Assembly: GCA_964486135.1 (NCBI GenBank)
Contig: CAZAKT010000001.1
Location: 1 to 64,000, forward strand
DNA: 64,000 nt
Reading direction: 5' to 3'
From: UBA4923 sp964486135
GTDB lineage: Bacteria > Bacillota > Clostridia > Saccharofermentanales > DTU023
The notes beneath the pieces were generated by a model. That model saw only the letters and a program-made list of their open reading frames with translations. It was not told where the DNA came from and did no database searches. A program made the translations under genes and the position numbers. Every line of letters begins with the position of its first letter. The first letter of the stretch is position 1. This document shows positions 17,565-25,640 of the stretch, one piece after another.

Positions 17565-18590
17565 ATGTTCCCCAGAGAGATCATAAACAGCTCACTTATC
17601 GCCTTCCTGGCAGTCCTGGTCGGAACGGTTGCCACCGGCCTGATCGGCCTGCCCCTCATCCGGACCAGGACGTCCGCCCAGCCAATCCGGGACAACGGCC
17701 CCCGATCACATAAGGCAAAGGCGGGGACACCGACCTTTGGCGGCCTTTTCTTCCTGATCCCGATTTTTCTTCTGGCCATAGCCGCCCCCCTTATCCGGAA
17801 GGACCTGCTTCCGCTCACGGCTACAGCAGTCTTCATGCTGCTCTTTGCCGGCGTAGGCTTTGCCGATGATTTTATCAAGGTCAGTGTCTCACGCAAGGGT
17901 ATGAGTGTCAGCCAAAAAACCCTTGTCCTCGGTTTCTTTTCCTTGCTGGCTGGTATCTACTATTTGTGGCTGGCCCCTGTCCAGCCCTTCATACTTAATC
18001 CACTGACGGCTGAAACGCTGGCAGTCACAGGCGGATGGAAGTTCTTGTATTTGGCTTTTCTGGTCCCCTTCCTTTTCTATATGAGTAATTCGATCAACAT
18101 AACCGATGGTCTGGATGGACTCCTTTCCAGCCTTATGCTGGTCGCCTCCCTGGGTCTTCTGATCGCGACCGGCTTGCTTTTCCCCCTCCTGCCCGGAGCC
18201 GGGCCGGCCATGCTACTGCTGGCCGCCATGACAGCAGGCTGCCTTGGTTTTCTTGTCTTCAACCATTACCCAGCCAAAATATTTATGGGTGATACGGGAT
18301 CCCAAGCCCTGGGGATCGGATTTACTTTACTCACGGTCACGCTGGGACTTCCCTACCTGGCCCTCATCACAGGCTTCGTTTTCTTCTTTGAGGGCTTCTC
18401 GGTTGTCCTGCAGGTTATTTATTTCAAATCAACAGGCGGGAAACGGATCTTCCGCATGTCACCGATTCACCATCATTTTGAATTGGTGGGTTGGCCGGAG
18501 ACAAAAATTGTCAGGGTTTTCAGCCTGGCAGGGATCCTGTGCGCGGGACTCGGTATCCTGGCCGTGTCTCTTCCCTTTTTCCTGAGGTAG
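17565..18590 (+). CDS. mraY: Phospho-MurNAc-pentapeptide transferase MraY
   Basis: A 341-residue polytopic enzyme that transfers phospho-MurNAc-pentapeptide to undecaprenyl phosphate, giving lipid I. Visible catalytic signatures are G-F-A-D-D-F (paired Asp), N-I-T-D-G-L-D-G-L, F-M-G-D-T-G-S-Q-A-L-G and the C-terminal P-I-H-H-H-F-E. K-A-G-T-P-T-F-G-G is the first conserved cytoplasmic loop. It starts 2 nt after murF. murD, its common downstream neighbour, is missing, and ftsW follows directly. Confidence 0.95.
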   Translation: MFPREIINSSLIAFLAVLVGTVATGLIGLPLIRTRTSAQPIRDNGPRSHKAKAGTPTFGGLFFLIPIFLLAIAAPLIRKDLLPLTATAVFMLLFAGVGFADDFIKVSVSRKGMSVSQKTLVLGFFSLLAGIYYLWLAPVQPFILNPLTAETLAVTGGWKFLYLAFLVPFLFYMSNSINITDGLDGLLSSLMLVASLGLLIATGLLFPLLPGAGPAMLLLAAMTAGCLGFLVFNHYPAKIFMGDTGSQALGIGFTLLTVTLGLPYLALITGFVFFFEGFSVVLQVIYFKSTGGKRIFRMSPIHHHFELVGWPETKIVRVFSLAGILCAGLGILAVSLPFFLR

Positions 18591-18595
18591 GCGGT

Positions 18596-20074
18596 ATGGT
18601 GGGGGCGGCAAATAATGCAGTGACAGTCCCTGACCCGGGCTTGCTTAAGACCGGCCGGATCAGCGCCTCCCACCGGCATATGTCGCTGGCCTTTCTCCTG
18701 GTCTGGCTGATCCTTGTCCTCTTTGGCCTTCTGACCATGTTCAGCGCCAGCTATGGAATCAGCTTCGTCCAATCCGGGGCCGAAATGAGAACGAACCTGG
18801 ACGAGGCGGTCGGGATTGACGAGGAGCCCCCTGTCCGCGCCATCCTGGAGGCGGACGCCACTGCTTTGGCGCGAAAACAAGCCCTGCTCACCCTGATTGG
18901 TACCACGGCCGCCATCAGCCTGGGGGCTTTTATCAGTTTTCGCCAATTGACGCGGCCGGCCCTGCGGACAATCGTCTATTTGACTGTGACTGCCAGCCTC
19001 CTCTACTGCTGGTTGGGGGGTGTGGTCATCAATGGGGCCAAGCGTTGGGTCTATCTCGGCCCCATCCGTTTTCAGCCCTCTGAGCTGGCAAAGATTGGGG
19101 CTGTATTCTTCCTGGCCAGTTATTTCTCAAAAAGAAGGTCGATCCGCCAGCAGGAAGAGCAAAGGAGCCGTGCCAGGGCCACAGGCGGTAAGCTTGGACA
19201 GAAGACAGGCCTGGCCCGGCAAGCCTTCCTTGACGTCACTCTGCCCGGCCTGCTGATGACGGTCTGGATTGTCCTGACCCTTATACAACCTCACTTGTCC
19301 GGTGCCGTAATCATAGCCCTCATCAGCCTGACGGTATTTATCCTGGCTGACATCCCTGTGAAATCCAGGATAGCCGGCCTCTTTCAGTTGCTTGTCATTC
19401 TATGTGTCTTTGCGATTGTCCTGGGATTCGGCTACCAGCTTGTGACTAAAAAATCCACGGTCGACCTGGTCACGGATCGTTTCGCCCACGCCTTCAAGCG
19501 GGTCGGTACCTTTCAGGACCGGGAGGGGGCCAATCTGGATGACCGCCTTCAGATTGAGCAGGCGGAGCTGGCTTTGGGTTCGGGGGGTTTGACGGGAAAG
19601 GGGATTGGCAAAAGCGTCCAGAAGCTGAACTGGCTGTCGGAGGCGCATAATGATTTCATCCTGCCTGTCATAGGGGAAGAGCTTGGATTCATTGGCGTCG
19701 TCAGTGTCATACTTCTCTTTCTTGCCTTCCTTGTCACGGGCATCCTGGTCGCCCGGAAGGCGGCTGGCCATATGGCCATGTTGGTCGCTGCCGGCAACAC
19801 CATCCTGATCGTACTCCAAGCCTTCCTCAATATGGCTGTATCCGTCAGCCTTATTCCCACGACAGGGATCTCCCTGCCCTTTTTCAGTTATGGCGGGACA
19901 GCCAGCCTTTTCTTTGCCCTTTCAGCGGGCCTTGTGCTGTGTGTATCAAAATCAGCAAGCAGGACGGATCCCCAGCTGGCCAGGATCGTGGACAGGCGGC
20001 AGCTGAAAGCGGGGAGGTCCCAAAAGCATAAAAACCGGCTTGAGGAAGACGACGCCATGCGTTACGCTGTATAA
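18596..20074 (+). CDS. ftsW: SEDS-family septal peptidoglycan polymerase FtsW
   Basis: A 492-residue SEDS polymerase. Start ATG 18596 (after GAGGTAGGCGG) is chosen over an upstream Met inside mraY. Typical segments are G-A-K-R-W, F-Q-P-S-E-L-A-K, an E-E-L-G-F-I-G loop and the C-terminal G-I-S-L-P-F-F-S-Y-G-G-T. It is longer than usual. There is an insertion of about 35 polar residues between the first two membrane helices (about residues 60-95), a charged loop after F-Q-P-S-E-L-A-K and an extended basic tail. Location between mraY and murG supports a division role. Confidence 0.9.
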   Translation: MVGAANNAVTVPDPGLLKTGRISASHRHMSLAFLLVWLILVLFGLLTMFSASYGISFVQSGAEMRTNLDEAVGIDEEPPVRAILEADATALARKQALLTLIGTTAAISLGAFISFRQLTRPALRTIVYLTVTASLLYCWLGGVVINGAKRWVYLGPIRFQPSELAKIGAVFFLASYFSKRRSIRQQEEQRSRARATGGKLGQKTGLARQAFLDVTLPGLLMTVWIVLTLIQPHLSGAVIIALISLTVFILADIPVKSRIAGLFQLLVILCVFAIVLGFGYQLVTKKSTVDLVTDRFAHAFKRVGTFQDREGANLDDRLQIEQAELALGSGGLTGKGIGKSVQKLNWLSEAHNDFILPVIGEELGFIGVVSVILLFLAFLVTGILVARKAAGHMAMLVAAGNTILIVLQAFLNMAVSVSLIPTTGISLPFFSYGGTASLFFALSAGLVLCVSKSASRTDPQLARIVDRRQLKAGRSQKHKNRLEEDDAMRYAV

Positions 20075-20119
20075 GGTAGTTCAGGTCAAATAGCAGCCAG
20101 CCTCCAGCCGGGGAAATGA

Positions 20120-21253
20120 ATGAAAAGAAAGCGGTCCTACAACACAATCCTCATAGCCGCCGGCGGAACAAGCGGGCACATTTACCCGGCACTTGCCATC
20201 GCCTCAGCCCTTAAAGAAAGCCTGCCCTCGACTGGCCTTGTCTTTTGTGGGGTTCCCGGCAGCCTTGAGCAGGCCATGGTGGAAGCTGAAGGCTACGATT
20301 TTCGCCCCATCATGGCACAGAACATGCCCTCACGCCAAGACCGACGCTACTGGGGCTGGTTCACCCGAAATACCCGTGGACTTTTTAAGAGCCTGGCGAT
20401 CTTGAGAGAAGAGCGTCCCCGTTTGGTGATCGGAACGGGCGGCTACGTGTCGGCGCCCCTGGTCGCAGCTGCCCGCTTCTTGCGGATTCCCTACCTATTA
20501 CATGAACAGAATTCCGTGCCGGGGAGGGCCAACCGGCTCTTTGCCTCAAGGGCCAAAACCGTCTTCATCAGCTATGACGTAAGCCGCAGTTTTTTCCGGA
20601 GAAAAGACCATCTGGTCTTGAGTGGCAACCCTATCCGGCCTCTTTTCTCGACACTGGATCGTTCCAAGGCCAGGCAGGCACTGTCCCTATCCGAAGATTT
20701 GTTTTTGATCCTGGTCATGGGAGGCAGCCTTGGCGCCCGAACCTTGAATACAGCGGTCGCCCGCCTGGATGATGACGGCAGCTGGTCCTCCTTGTTGAAG
20801 GAGCATCCTGAACTCAGGCTGACCATCAGCGCGGGCGTTCAAAGCAAGGAGGCCTGTGTTCGTGAACTGGCTGGCCTGCCAGGTATGCTCCGGGCGGAAG
20901 CTTTTTTCCACGACGCGCCTTACTGGATCGCGGCCTGTGATCTCTTCGTTGGGCGCGCGGGCGCCATGACCTGTGCCGAGATCGCAGCCCAGGCCAAAGC
21001 TTCCATCCTGATTCCCTTCCCCTATGCCGCAGATGACCATCAGACGGCGAACGCACGCGCCATGGAGGAAGCCGGGGCGGCAATTGTCGTTCCCGATAAG
21101 GAATTTGACAGTCAGAAATTGCTGGAAACAATTAAGGTCCTGATTGATGATCCGGATCGGCTTGCCCGTATGGGTGAAGGCGCGGGGCGATGGGCCTTAC
21201 CTGACGCGGCGGGGATTATTGCTGAAAACGTTTTGGCAATCTTGGGAAAATGA
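20120..21253 (+). CDS. murG: UDP-GlcNAc--lipid I N-acetylglucosaminyltransferase MurG
   Basis: A 377-residue GT28 glycosyltransferase that converts lipid I to lipid II at the inner face of the membrane. The N-terminal A-A-G-G-T-S-G-H-I-Y-P-A motif, G-T-G-G-Y-V-S-A-P, H-E-Q-N-S-V-P-G and the C-terminal UDP-GlcNAc-site segment G-R-A-G-A-M-T-C-A-E are all present. ATG 20120 follows GGGGAAATGA. The stop overlaps the next start by 4 nt. Confidence 0.95.
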   Translation: MKRKRSYNTILIAAGGTSGHIYPALAIASALKESLPSTGLVFCGVPGSLEQAMVEAEGYDFRPIMAQNMPSRQDRRYWGWFTRNTRGLFKSLAILREERPRLVIGTGGYVSAPLVAAARFLRIPYLLHEQNSVPGRANRLFASRAKTVFISYDVSRSFFRRKDHLVLSGNPIRPLFSTLDRSKARQALSLSEDLFLILVMGGSLGARTLNTAVARLDDDGSWSSLLKEHPELRLTISAGVQSKEACVRELAGLPGMLRAEAFFHDAPYWIAACDLFVGRAGAMTCAEIAAQAKASILIPFPYAADDHQTANARAMEEAGAAIVVPDKEFDSQKLLETIKVLIDDPDRLARMGEGAGRWALPDAAGIIAENVLAILGK

Positions 21254-22227
21254 ACCTTTCCAGGGGGAAAAAAACTGTAAAAGGCAGACAAGGCCAAAGC
21301 AGTTATTCAGGTAGACGGCCAGCTGCGTCCAAAAGGGGAGGTCGTGGTGAGGAATATCCAAGCCTCTTTCAACCCTCACCCTTCACGGAGGAGAGCCGGC
21401 GAAAACGTGCCAAGGCGCGCAGAAGGCGTGCCTTTTTCGGCTGGCCTCTCAAGCTTCTCACCGCGGTGGCGATCCTCCTTTCCCTGGCCACCCTGCTCAT
21501 AGTCCTCCCCCAGTTCAGCCTGGAAACAGTCAGCATAGAGGGCACCCGACTGGTCAGTGAGGCGGAGGTGGCCGCCCTGGTTGAACCCTTGAAGGGAAAA
21601 CACTTTTTTCAAGGTATAGGAGGGTCGGCAAAAGCCTACTTTACCCTTCGTTACGGAGCTGTGGAAGAAAAAATCAAGGACCTGTCCCCCCTGATTCGGG
21701 GAGTGGATGTCCGCTTCCGCTTTCCTTCGCAGATAAAGGTGACGGTGGAGGAAAAGGTGGAGGTCCTGGCCATCCGGGTTTCGGGAGGCTATGCCCTGAT
21801 TGACCGGGAACACTGTCTGTTGCGGCTGACAGAAGTAATTGATTTCACCCTTCCCGTGCTTGAGGGGGTCTCGGTTTTGCAGGAACCGACCATCGGATCC
21901 GTGCTGGAGGTAGAGAATCCCAGCCAGCTTTTGGCCGCTGCCCGCGTGACGGCTGCCCTGATCCGTCATGATCAGATCAATGAGGCGGGCCGGAGTCTAA
22001 TGGGGGATGTCCGGCAATTCAGGCAGATTTCCGGCCGTCTCTTTTATCTCTTCATACCGCTTTCTCAGGGGGGCGAGGTTCGTGTTAAACTGGAGGACAA
22101 CAGGTTATTACAAGACAAGCTTATGCTGTTAAGCTACTTGCTTGAACGAGAGGATATCTTGAGGGGCTCGGCGGGCGAACTCGACCTAAGTGGAGAGACA
22201 CCCTATTTTCGGCCCGATGCCAATTAA
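21250..22227 (+). CDS. divIB: DivIB/FtsQ-type cell division protein
   Basis: A 325-residue bitopic protein. It has a long basic cytoplasmic part (about 1-65, Arg/Lys/Gly/Ser-rich) and one membrane helix (about 66-87). An extracellular POTRA domain (about 90-165) begins L-E-T-V-S-I-E-G-T and contains the F-P-S-Q-I-K-V-T-V-E-E segment typical of FtsQ/DivIB, then a beta domain. DivIB stabilises the FtsL-DivIC complex and the septal synthase. It overlaps murG by 4 nt. The gene order murG-divIB is standard in Bacillota. Confidence 0.88.
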   Translation: MNLSRGKKTVKGRQGQSSYSGRRPAASKRGGRGEEYPSLFQPSPFTEESRRKRAKARRRRAFFGWPLKLLTAVAILLSLATLLIVLPQFSLETVSIEGTRLVSEAEVAALVEPLKGKHFFQGIGGSAKAYFTLRYGAVEEKIKDLSPLIRGVDVRFRFPSQIKVTVEEKVEVLAIRVSGGYALIDREHCLLRLTEVIDFTLPVLEGVSVLQEPTIGSVLEVENPSQLLAAARVTAALIRHDQINEAGRSLMGDVRQFRQISGRLFYLFIPLSQGGEVRVKLEDNRLLQDKLMLLSYLLEREDILRGSAGELDLSGETPYFRPDAN

Positions 22228-22287
22228 GCCCTTGACAGGGCAGACAGCATGTCATTACAGGATTGCTTTTGTTGGGAGGGTACCTAG

Positions 22288-22695
22288 GTGTTGATCATTA
22301 TCGGCCTGCTCTTGGGTCTATTGTTCGGTCTCTTTGCGAACATACTTGTACCTGCCAGTCTGGTACCCTATCTGGCCGTCTTTACCCTGGTTGGAATTGA
22401 AGCCCTGACCGGCTCCTGGAAGGCGCTCAGGGAGGGTGATTTCGCAGCCGACAGATTCCTGCTGGAGTTCGGGGCAAACAGCCTGGTCGCCTTTCTCATG
22501 ACAGCTTTGGGCACTCAGCTGAAGTATGATTTTTCCCTTCTCGTTGCCTTCATATTTGCCTATCGGATCTTTCGCAATATCAGTTATATTACGCGCTGGT
22601 TCTACCTCAAGCTGAAAGCCCGGACCCACAAGGAAGGAAGCCCCCTTGTGGAAGAGGAGCAGGTTTCGGAGGAGGCCGGCGAGCTTCCCCTTTGA
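22288..22695 (+). CDS. sbp: Small basic protein family (DUF1290) membrane protein
   Basis: A 135-residue protein with three or so hydrophobic segments. It opens with L-I-I-I-G-L-L-L-G-L-L-F-G and continues P-Y-L-A-V-F-T-L-V-G-I-E-A-L, the conserved pattern of the small basic protein family found between divIB and ftsA/ftsZ in Bacillota. The function of the family is not known. The start is GTG 22288, 7 nt after GGGAGGG; a TTG codon follows immediately. The C-terminal 25 residues are acidic rather than basic. ftsA, the usual next gene, is absent. Confidence 0.85.
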   Translation: MLIIIGLLLGLLFGLFANILVPASLVPYLAVFTLVGIEALTGSWKALREGDFAADRFLLEFGANSLVAFLMTALGTQLKYDFSLLVAFIFAYRIFRNISYITRWFYLKLKARTHKEGSPLVEEEQVSEEAGELPL

Positions 22696-22716
22696 TCAGG
22701 CCAGGGAAGCTGACAA

Positions 22717-22742
22717 GGACCTGCCTGTTCTGGGCAGGCCCC
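22717..22742 (+). other. GC-rich hairpin between sbp and ftsZ
   Basis: The arms CCTGCC (22720-22725) and GGCAGG (22733-22738) extend by two G-C pairs after one mismatch. No T run follows, so it is not a clear intrinsic terminator. It may act as a partial terminator or a processing site ahead of the ftsZ promoter. Confidence 0.35.
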
Positions 22743-22769
22743 CCATACTGCGCAGACAGGCCGCTTTGC

Positions 22770-22798
22770 TTGCGCCTGTAAACCGGTTAGGTTAGAAT
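22770..22798 (+). promoter_or_regulatory. Candidate ftsZ promoter
   Basis: TTGCGC (22770-22775) and TAGAAT (22793-22798) are 17 nt apart, about 130 nt before ftsZ. The -35 is weak. The 230-nt gap here is the longest within the cluster, and its lower half (22800-22900) is AT-rich with further weak promoter-like sites. Confidence 0.4.
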
Positions 22799-22926
22799 GT
22801 TACGAGCATACTTGCCTTTTGAGTCTTTTGAGATAATTGTGATCTTTCTTGCTTGTAAGCTTGTAATTACATCCATTGATAAAGAACACAATACCCGACA
22901 GGTGAAGGCGGAAGGAGTTGCAGGAA

Positions 22927-24303
22927 GTGACTGATTATTCTTTTGATATAGGGATGAGCCGGGGGGTCTACGCTACCATCCGTGTAGTCGGTGTCGGTGG
23001 TGGGGGCTGCAATGCCGTCAACCGCATGATTGACGATGGGGTACAGGGGATAGAGTTTATCGCTATCAACACGGATCACCAGTCCCTGCAAAGTTCGAAG
23101 GCGAGTGAAGCCCTTCAGATAGGTGAGAAGGTAACCCGTGGGCTTGGAGCCGGGGCACAGCCGGAGCTGGGACAAAAGGCTGCCGAGGAGAACATCGAGG
23201 AGATTTCGAAGGCCTTGGAAGGCTCTGACATGCTCTTCATCACAGCGGGAATGGGAGGGGGTACCGGTACGGGCGCCGCGCCTATTGTCGCCCAGGTAGC
23301 CGACAAGCTTGGTATCCTGACAGTTGGGGTTGTCACGACGCCCTTCAGGTTCGAGGGGTCGCGTCGTCGTCAAAATGCTGAAAAAGGGGTCCGTGAGCTC
23401 CAGCAATACGTGGACTCCCTGATTGTGGTCCCCAATGACAAATTACTCGAAATCGCCAGTGACGATACGACACTTGACGAGGCCTTTGGCCTGGCTGACC
23501 GCATTCTCCAGTATGGGGTGTCCAGTATTTCGGATCTGGTCGCCGTTCCCGGCCTGATCAACCTTGACCTGGCAGACGTCAGGCGGGTAATGACCAATGC
23601 GGGCGTTTGCCATATGGGGATCGGGCGTGGCAACGGTGAGAGCAGGGCGGCCACGGCCGTCAAGCAGGCCATGACCAGCCCGCTCCTCGAAACGACCATC
23701 GACGGGGCGAATAGCATCATCATCAACTTTACCGGCGGCCACGATATGAGGATCAAGGAAATCAACGAGGCGGCCTCACAGGTACGCGAAGCGGTTTCTC
23801 CTGACGCGGATATTATTTTCGGCGCTGTTGTCGATGAGAATATGCAGGATGATCTGGTGATTACCATCATTGCCAGCCGCTTCGGCGAAGGCGCGCAGTC
23901 CAGGGTTATGCGGTCCGTACAGACTCAGGTCCCGGCCCCTTCCTTCAGTATTCCCCAGCGCCAGACCCAGCCCGCAGCCAGTTCCAGGTCGACCATAGAT
24001 GACCTGCCCGAATTCCTCCGGCCGCCAAGGGGCGGACAGCCTCAAACCCGCAGCCAGGCATCGGATCAGCGGGCGACCGGGTTCAGTCATAGCGGCCAAC
24101 GTCAAGCTGAACAAGCCATGGCTGATATGATTGACCGGGCAACCGAGCATGCGACCAAACAGAATATTACGGCCCCACGCCTGCTTGACGAGGCGCCTGG
24201 AGACGATCCCGTGAGAGAACCGGCTTCGCGCCCGCGACAAAGCCGGCAGGAGGGGCGGGTGCTGCCCTGGTTCCTCCAGGACGATGATCTGGACCGTTCC
24301 TGA
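22927..24303 (+). CDS. ftsZ: Cell division protein FtsZ
   Basis: A 458-residue tubulin-like GTPase that forms the division ring. The N-terminus has V-G-V-G-G-G-G-C-N-A-V-N. The GTP-binding signature is G-G-G-T-G-T-G-A-A, and the synergy-loop region has N-L-D-L-A-D-V. GTG 22927 is preferred because AAGGAG lies 9 nt upstream. TTG 22918 is an alternative but sits right against that site. After about residue 330 comes a long Gln/Arg/Pro-rich linker. A D-D-L-P-E-F-L-R motif at about 358-365, like the conserved C-terminal peptide, lies about 95 residues before the end. A second similar motif, V-L-P-W-F-L-Q, is at 445-451. Confidence 0.95.
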   Translation: MTDYSFDIGMSRGVYATIRVVGVGGGGCNAVNRMIDDGVQGIEFIAINTDHQSLQSSKASEALQIGEKVTRGLGAGAQPELGQKAAEENIEEISKALEGSDMLFITAGMGGGTGTGAAPIVAQVADKLGILTVGVVTTPFRFEGSRRRQNAEKGVRELQQYVDSLIVVPNDKLLEIASDDTTLDEAFGLADRILQYGVSSISDLVAVPGLINLDLADVRRVMTNAGVCHMGIGRGNGESRAATAVKQAMTSPLLETTIDGANSIIINFTGGHDMRIKEINEAASQVREAVSPDADIIFGAVVDENMQDDLVITIIASRFGEGAQSRVMRSVQTQVPAPSFSIPQRQTQPAASSRSTIDDLPEFLRPPRGGQPQTRSQASDQRATGFSHSGQRQAEQAMADMIDRATEHATKQNITAPRLLDEAPGDDPVREPASRPRQSRQEGRVLPWFLQDDDLDRS

Positions 24304-24359
24304 CGCCTGGAGGCCAGGTCAGGCGGTCGACAAGCTTGTCTATCGAATATTTGAAAGCG

Positions 24360-24382
24360 CGGCCGGATTCCAGATCCGGCCG
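24360..24382 (+). other. Perfect 9-bp hairpin after ftsZ
   Basis: CGGCCGGAT (24360-24368) pairs exactly with ATCCGGCCG (24374-24382) across a 5-nt loop, 57 nt after ftsZ and 38 nt before nrdR. There is no U tract. It could be a Rho-independent-like pause or an mRNA-end stabiliser. Confidence 0.4.
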
Positions 24383-24420
24383 ACTTGTCTGCCTACCAGG
24401 CCCAAAGCGGAAAGGAGGGG

Positions 24421-24912
24421 ATGACAATCAAGTGTCCAAACTGTGAAGGCAATGACGACCGGGTTGTCGATTCGCGTCCATCTGATGACGGGAGCTCCAT
24501 CCGACGAAGGCGGGAGTGCCTCTTGTGCGGTGGCCGGTTCACAACCTACGAGAAAATTGAAGACATGCCCCTTATGGTTATCAAGAAGGATGGAAGCCGG
24601 CAGGCCTTTGATCGGCAAAAACTCCTGAATGGGATCATGAAGAGCTGTGAAAAGAGGCCGGTGACGACAGAGCAGATAGAGGCTTTGATTGATAATGTGG
24701 AGCGGGCTGCCGGCAATGCTTTAAAACGTGAAATTTCGAGCTCGGAAATCGGCGAATTGGTTCTTGGTCAACTGCGGGGGATAGATGAGGTCGCCTATAT
24801 CCGCTTCGCTTCGGTTTACCGGGCTTTTCGCGACATCCGATCATTTGTGTATGAGATTTCCCGACTTCTTGGGGAGGAAGGGGAGGACTTGGGTAAGGGG
24901 CTGGAGGGCTAG
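24421..24912 (+). CDS. nrdR: Transcriptional repressor NrdR
   Basis: A 163-residue repressor of ribonucleotide reductase genes. The N-terminal zinc ribbon has M-x-I-K-C-P-N-C and later E-C-L-L-C-G-G-R-F-T-T-Y-E, giving the four Cys. An ATP-cone domain follows, with F-D-R-Q-K-L and Y-I-R-F-A-S-V-Y. ATG 24421 is placed by AAAGGAGG immediately upstream. The frame is open for 12 more codons, but they do not match the family. No ribonucleotide reductase gene lies in this window. Confidence 0.94.
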   Translation: MTIKCPNCEGNDDRVVDSRPSDDGSSIRRRRECLLCGGRFTTYEKIEDMPLMVIKKDGSRQAFDRQKLLNGIMKSCEKRPVTTEQIEALIDNVERAAGNALKREISSSEIGELVLGQLRGIDEVAYIRFASVYRAFRDIRSFVYEISRLLGEEGEDLGKGLEG

Positions 24913-24914
24913 CA

Positions 24915-25640
24915 ATGGAAGATGCCAGGCGTGTATTGATCGTCGACGACGATAAACATATCAGTGAATTGCTGAAACTCTATTTTGAAAAGGATGGCTT
25001 TGAGGTAAGTTCCTGCTACACTGGGGACGCGGTTATGCCCATGGTCCGCGCGGTCTCCCCCCATGTGATCATCCTCGACCTCATGTTGCCCGGAGTGAGC
25101 GGTTTTGACATCATGCGGGAGCTCCGCCGTGAATCTGATGTTCCGGTACTTATGCTGACGGCCCGAAGCGATACGCTCGATAAAATTATCGGCCTGGAGC
25201 TCGGGGCCGACGACTATATCCTGAAGCCTTTCGATCCCAAGGAACTCCTGGCCCGGGTCAAAGCTGTCCTCAGGCGCTTCCGTTCCTCGCCGCTCCCGGA
25301 TATCCTGGAGGGCAAGAAGGATGATGTCGTCATTTATCAAGACCTCATCGTCGACCGGATCCGCTACACGGTGCGGATCGGTCAGGAGGAGGTCGATATG
25401 CCGCCCAAGGAATTGGAGTTGCTCTTCTTTCTTGCCTCCCATCCCAACCGGGTGTTCACCCGCGACCAGATCCTTGAGCACATCTGGGGCATGGATTACT
25501 ACGGGGAGCAGCGCACGGTGGATGTCCATATCAAGCGTATCCGGGAAAAGCTCGATATCATTGAACATCCGCTCTGGCAGATCAAGACAGTCTGGAGCGT
25601 TGGCTACAAGTTTGAGGTGAAGGATCCGGACGGGACGTGA
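24915..25640 (+). CDS. OmpR/PhoB-family response regulator
   Basis: A 241-residue two-domain regulator. The receiver domain has V-D-D-D-K with the acidic pocket, the phosphoacceptor D55 in V-I-I-L-D-L-M-L-P-G, Thr in M-L-T-A-R and Lys in Y-I-L-K-P-F. The C-terminal winged helix carries R-V-F-T-R-D-Q-I-L-E-H-I-W-G, R-T-V-D-V-H-I-K-R-I-R-E-K and a terminal V-W-S-V-G-Y-K-F. Its GTG-overlapping partner kinase follows. Targets are unknown. The closeness of an HtrA-like membrane protein suggests envelope sensing, which is inference. Confidence 0.92.
   Translation: MEDARRVLIVDDDKHISELLKLYFEKDGFEVSSCYTGDAVMPMVRAVSPHVIILDLMLPGVSGFDIMRELRRESDVPVLMLTARSDTLDKIIGLELGADDYILKPFDPKELLARVKAVLRRFRSSPLPDILEGKKDDVVIYQDLIVDRIRYTVRIGQEEVDMPPKELELLFFLASHPNRVFTRDQILEHIWGMDYYGEQRTVDVHIKRIREKLDIIEHPLWQIKTVWSVGYKFEVKDPDGT

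Noticed and set aside
24360..24382. Intrinsic terminator after ftsZ
   Set aside because: The stem is perfect but no T run follows, so it is listed only as a hairpin.
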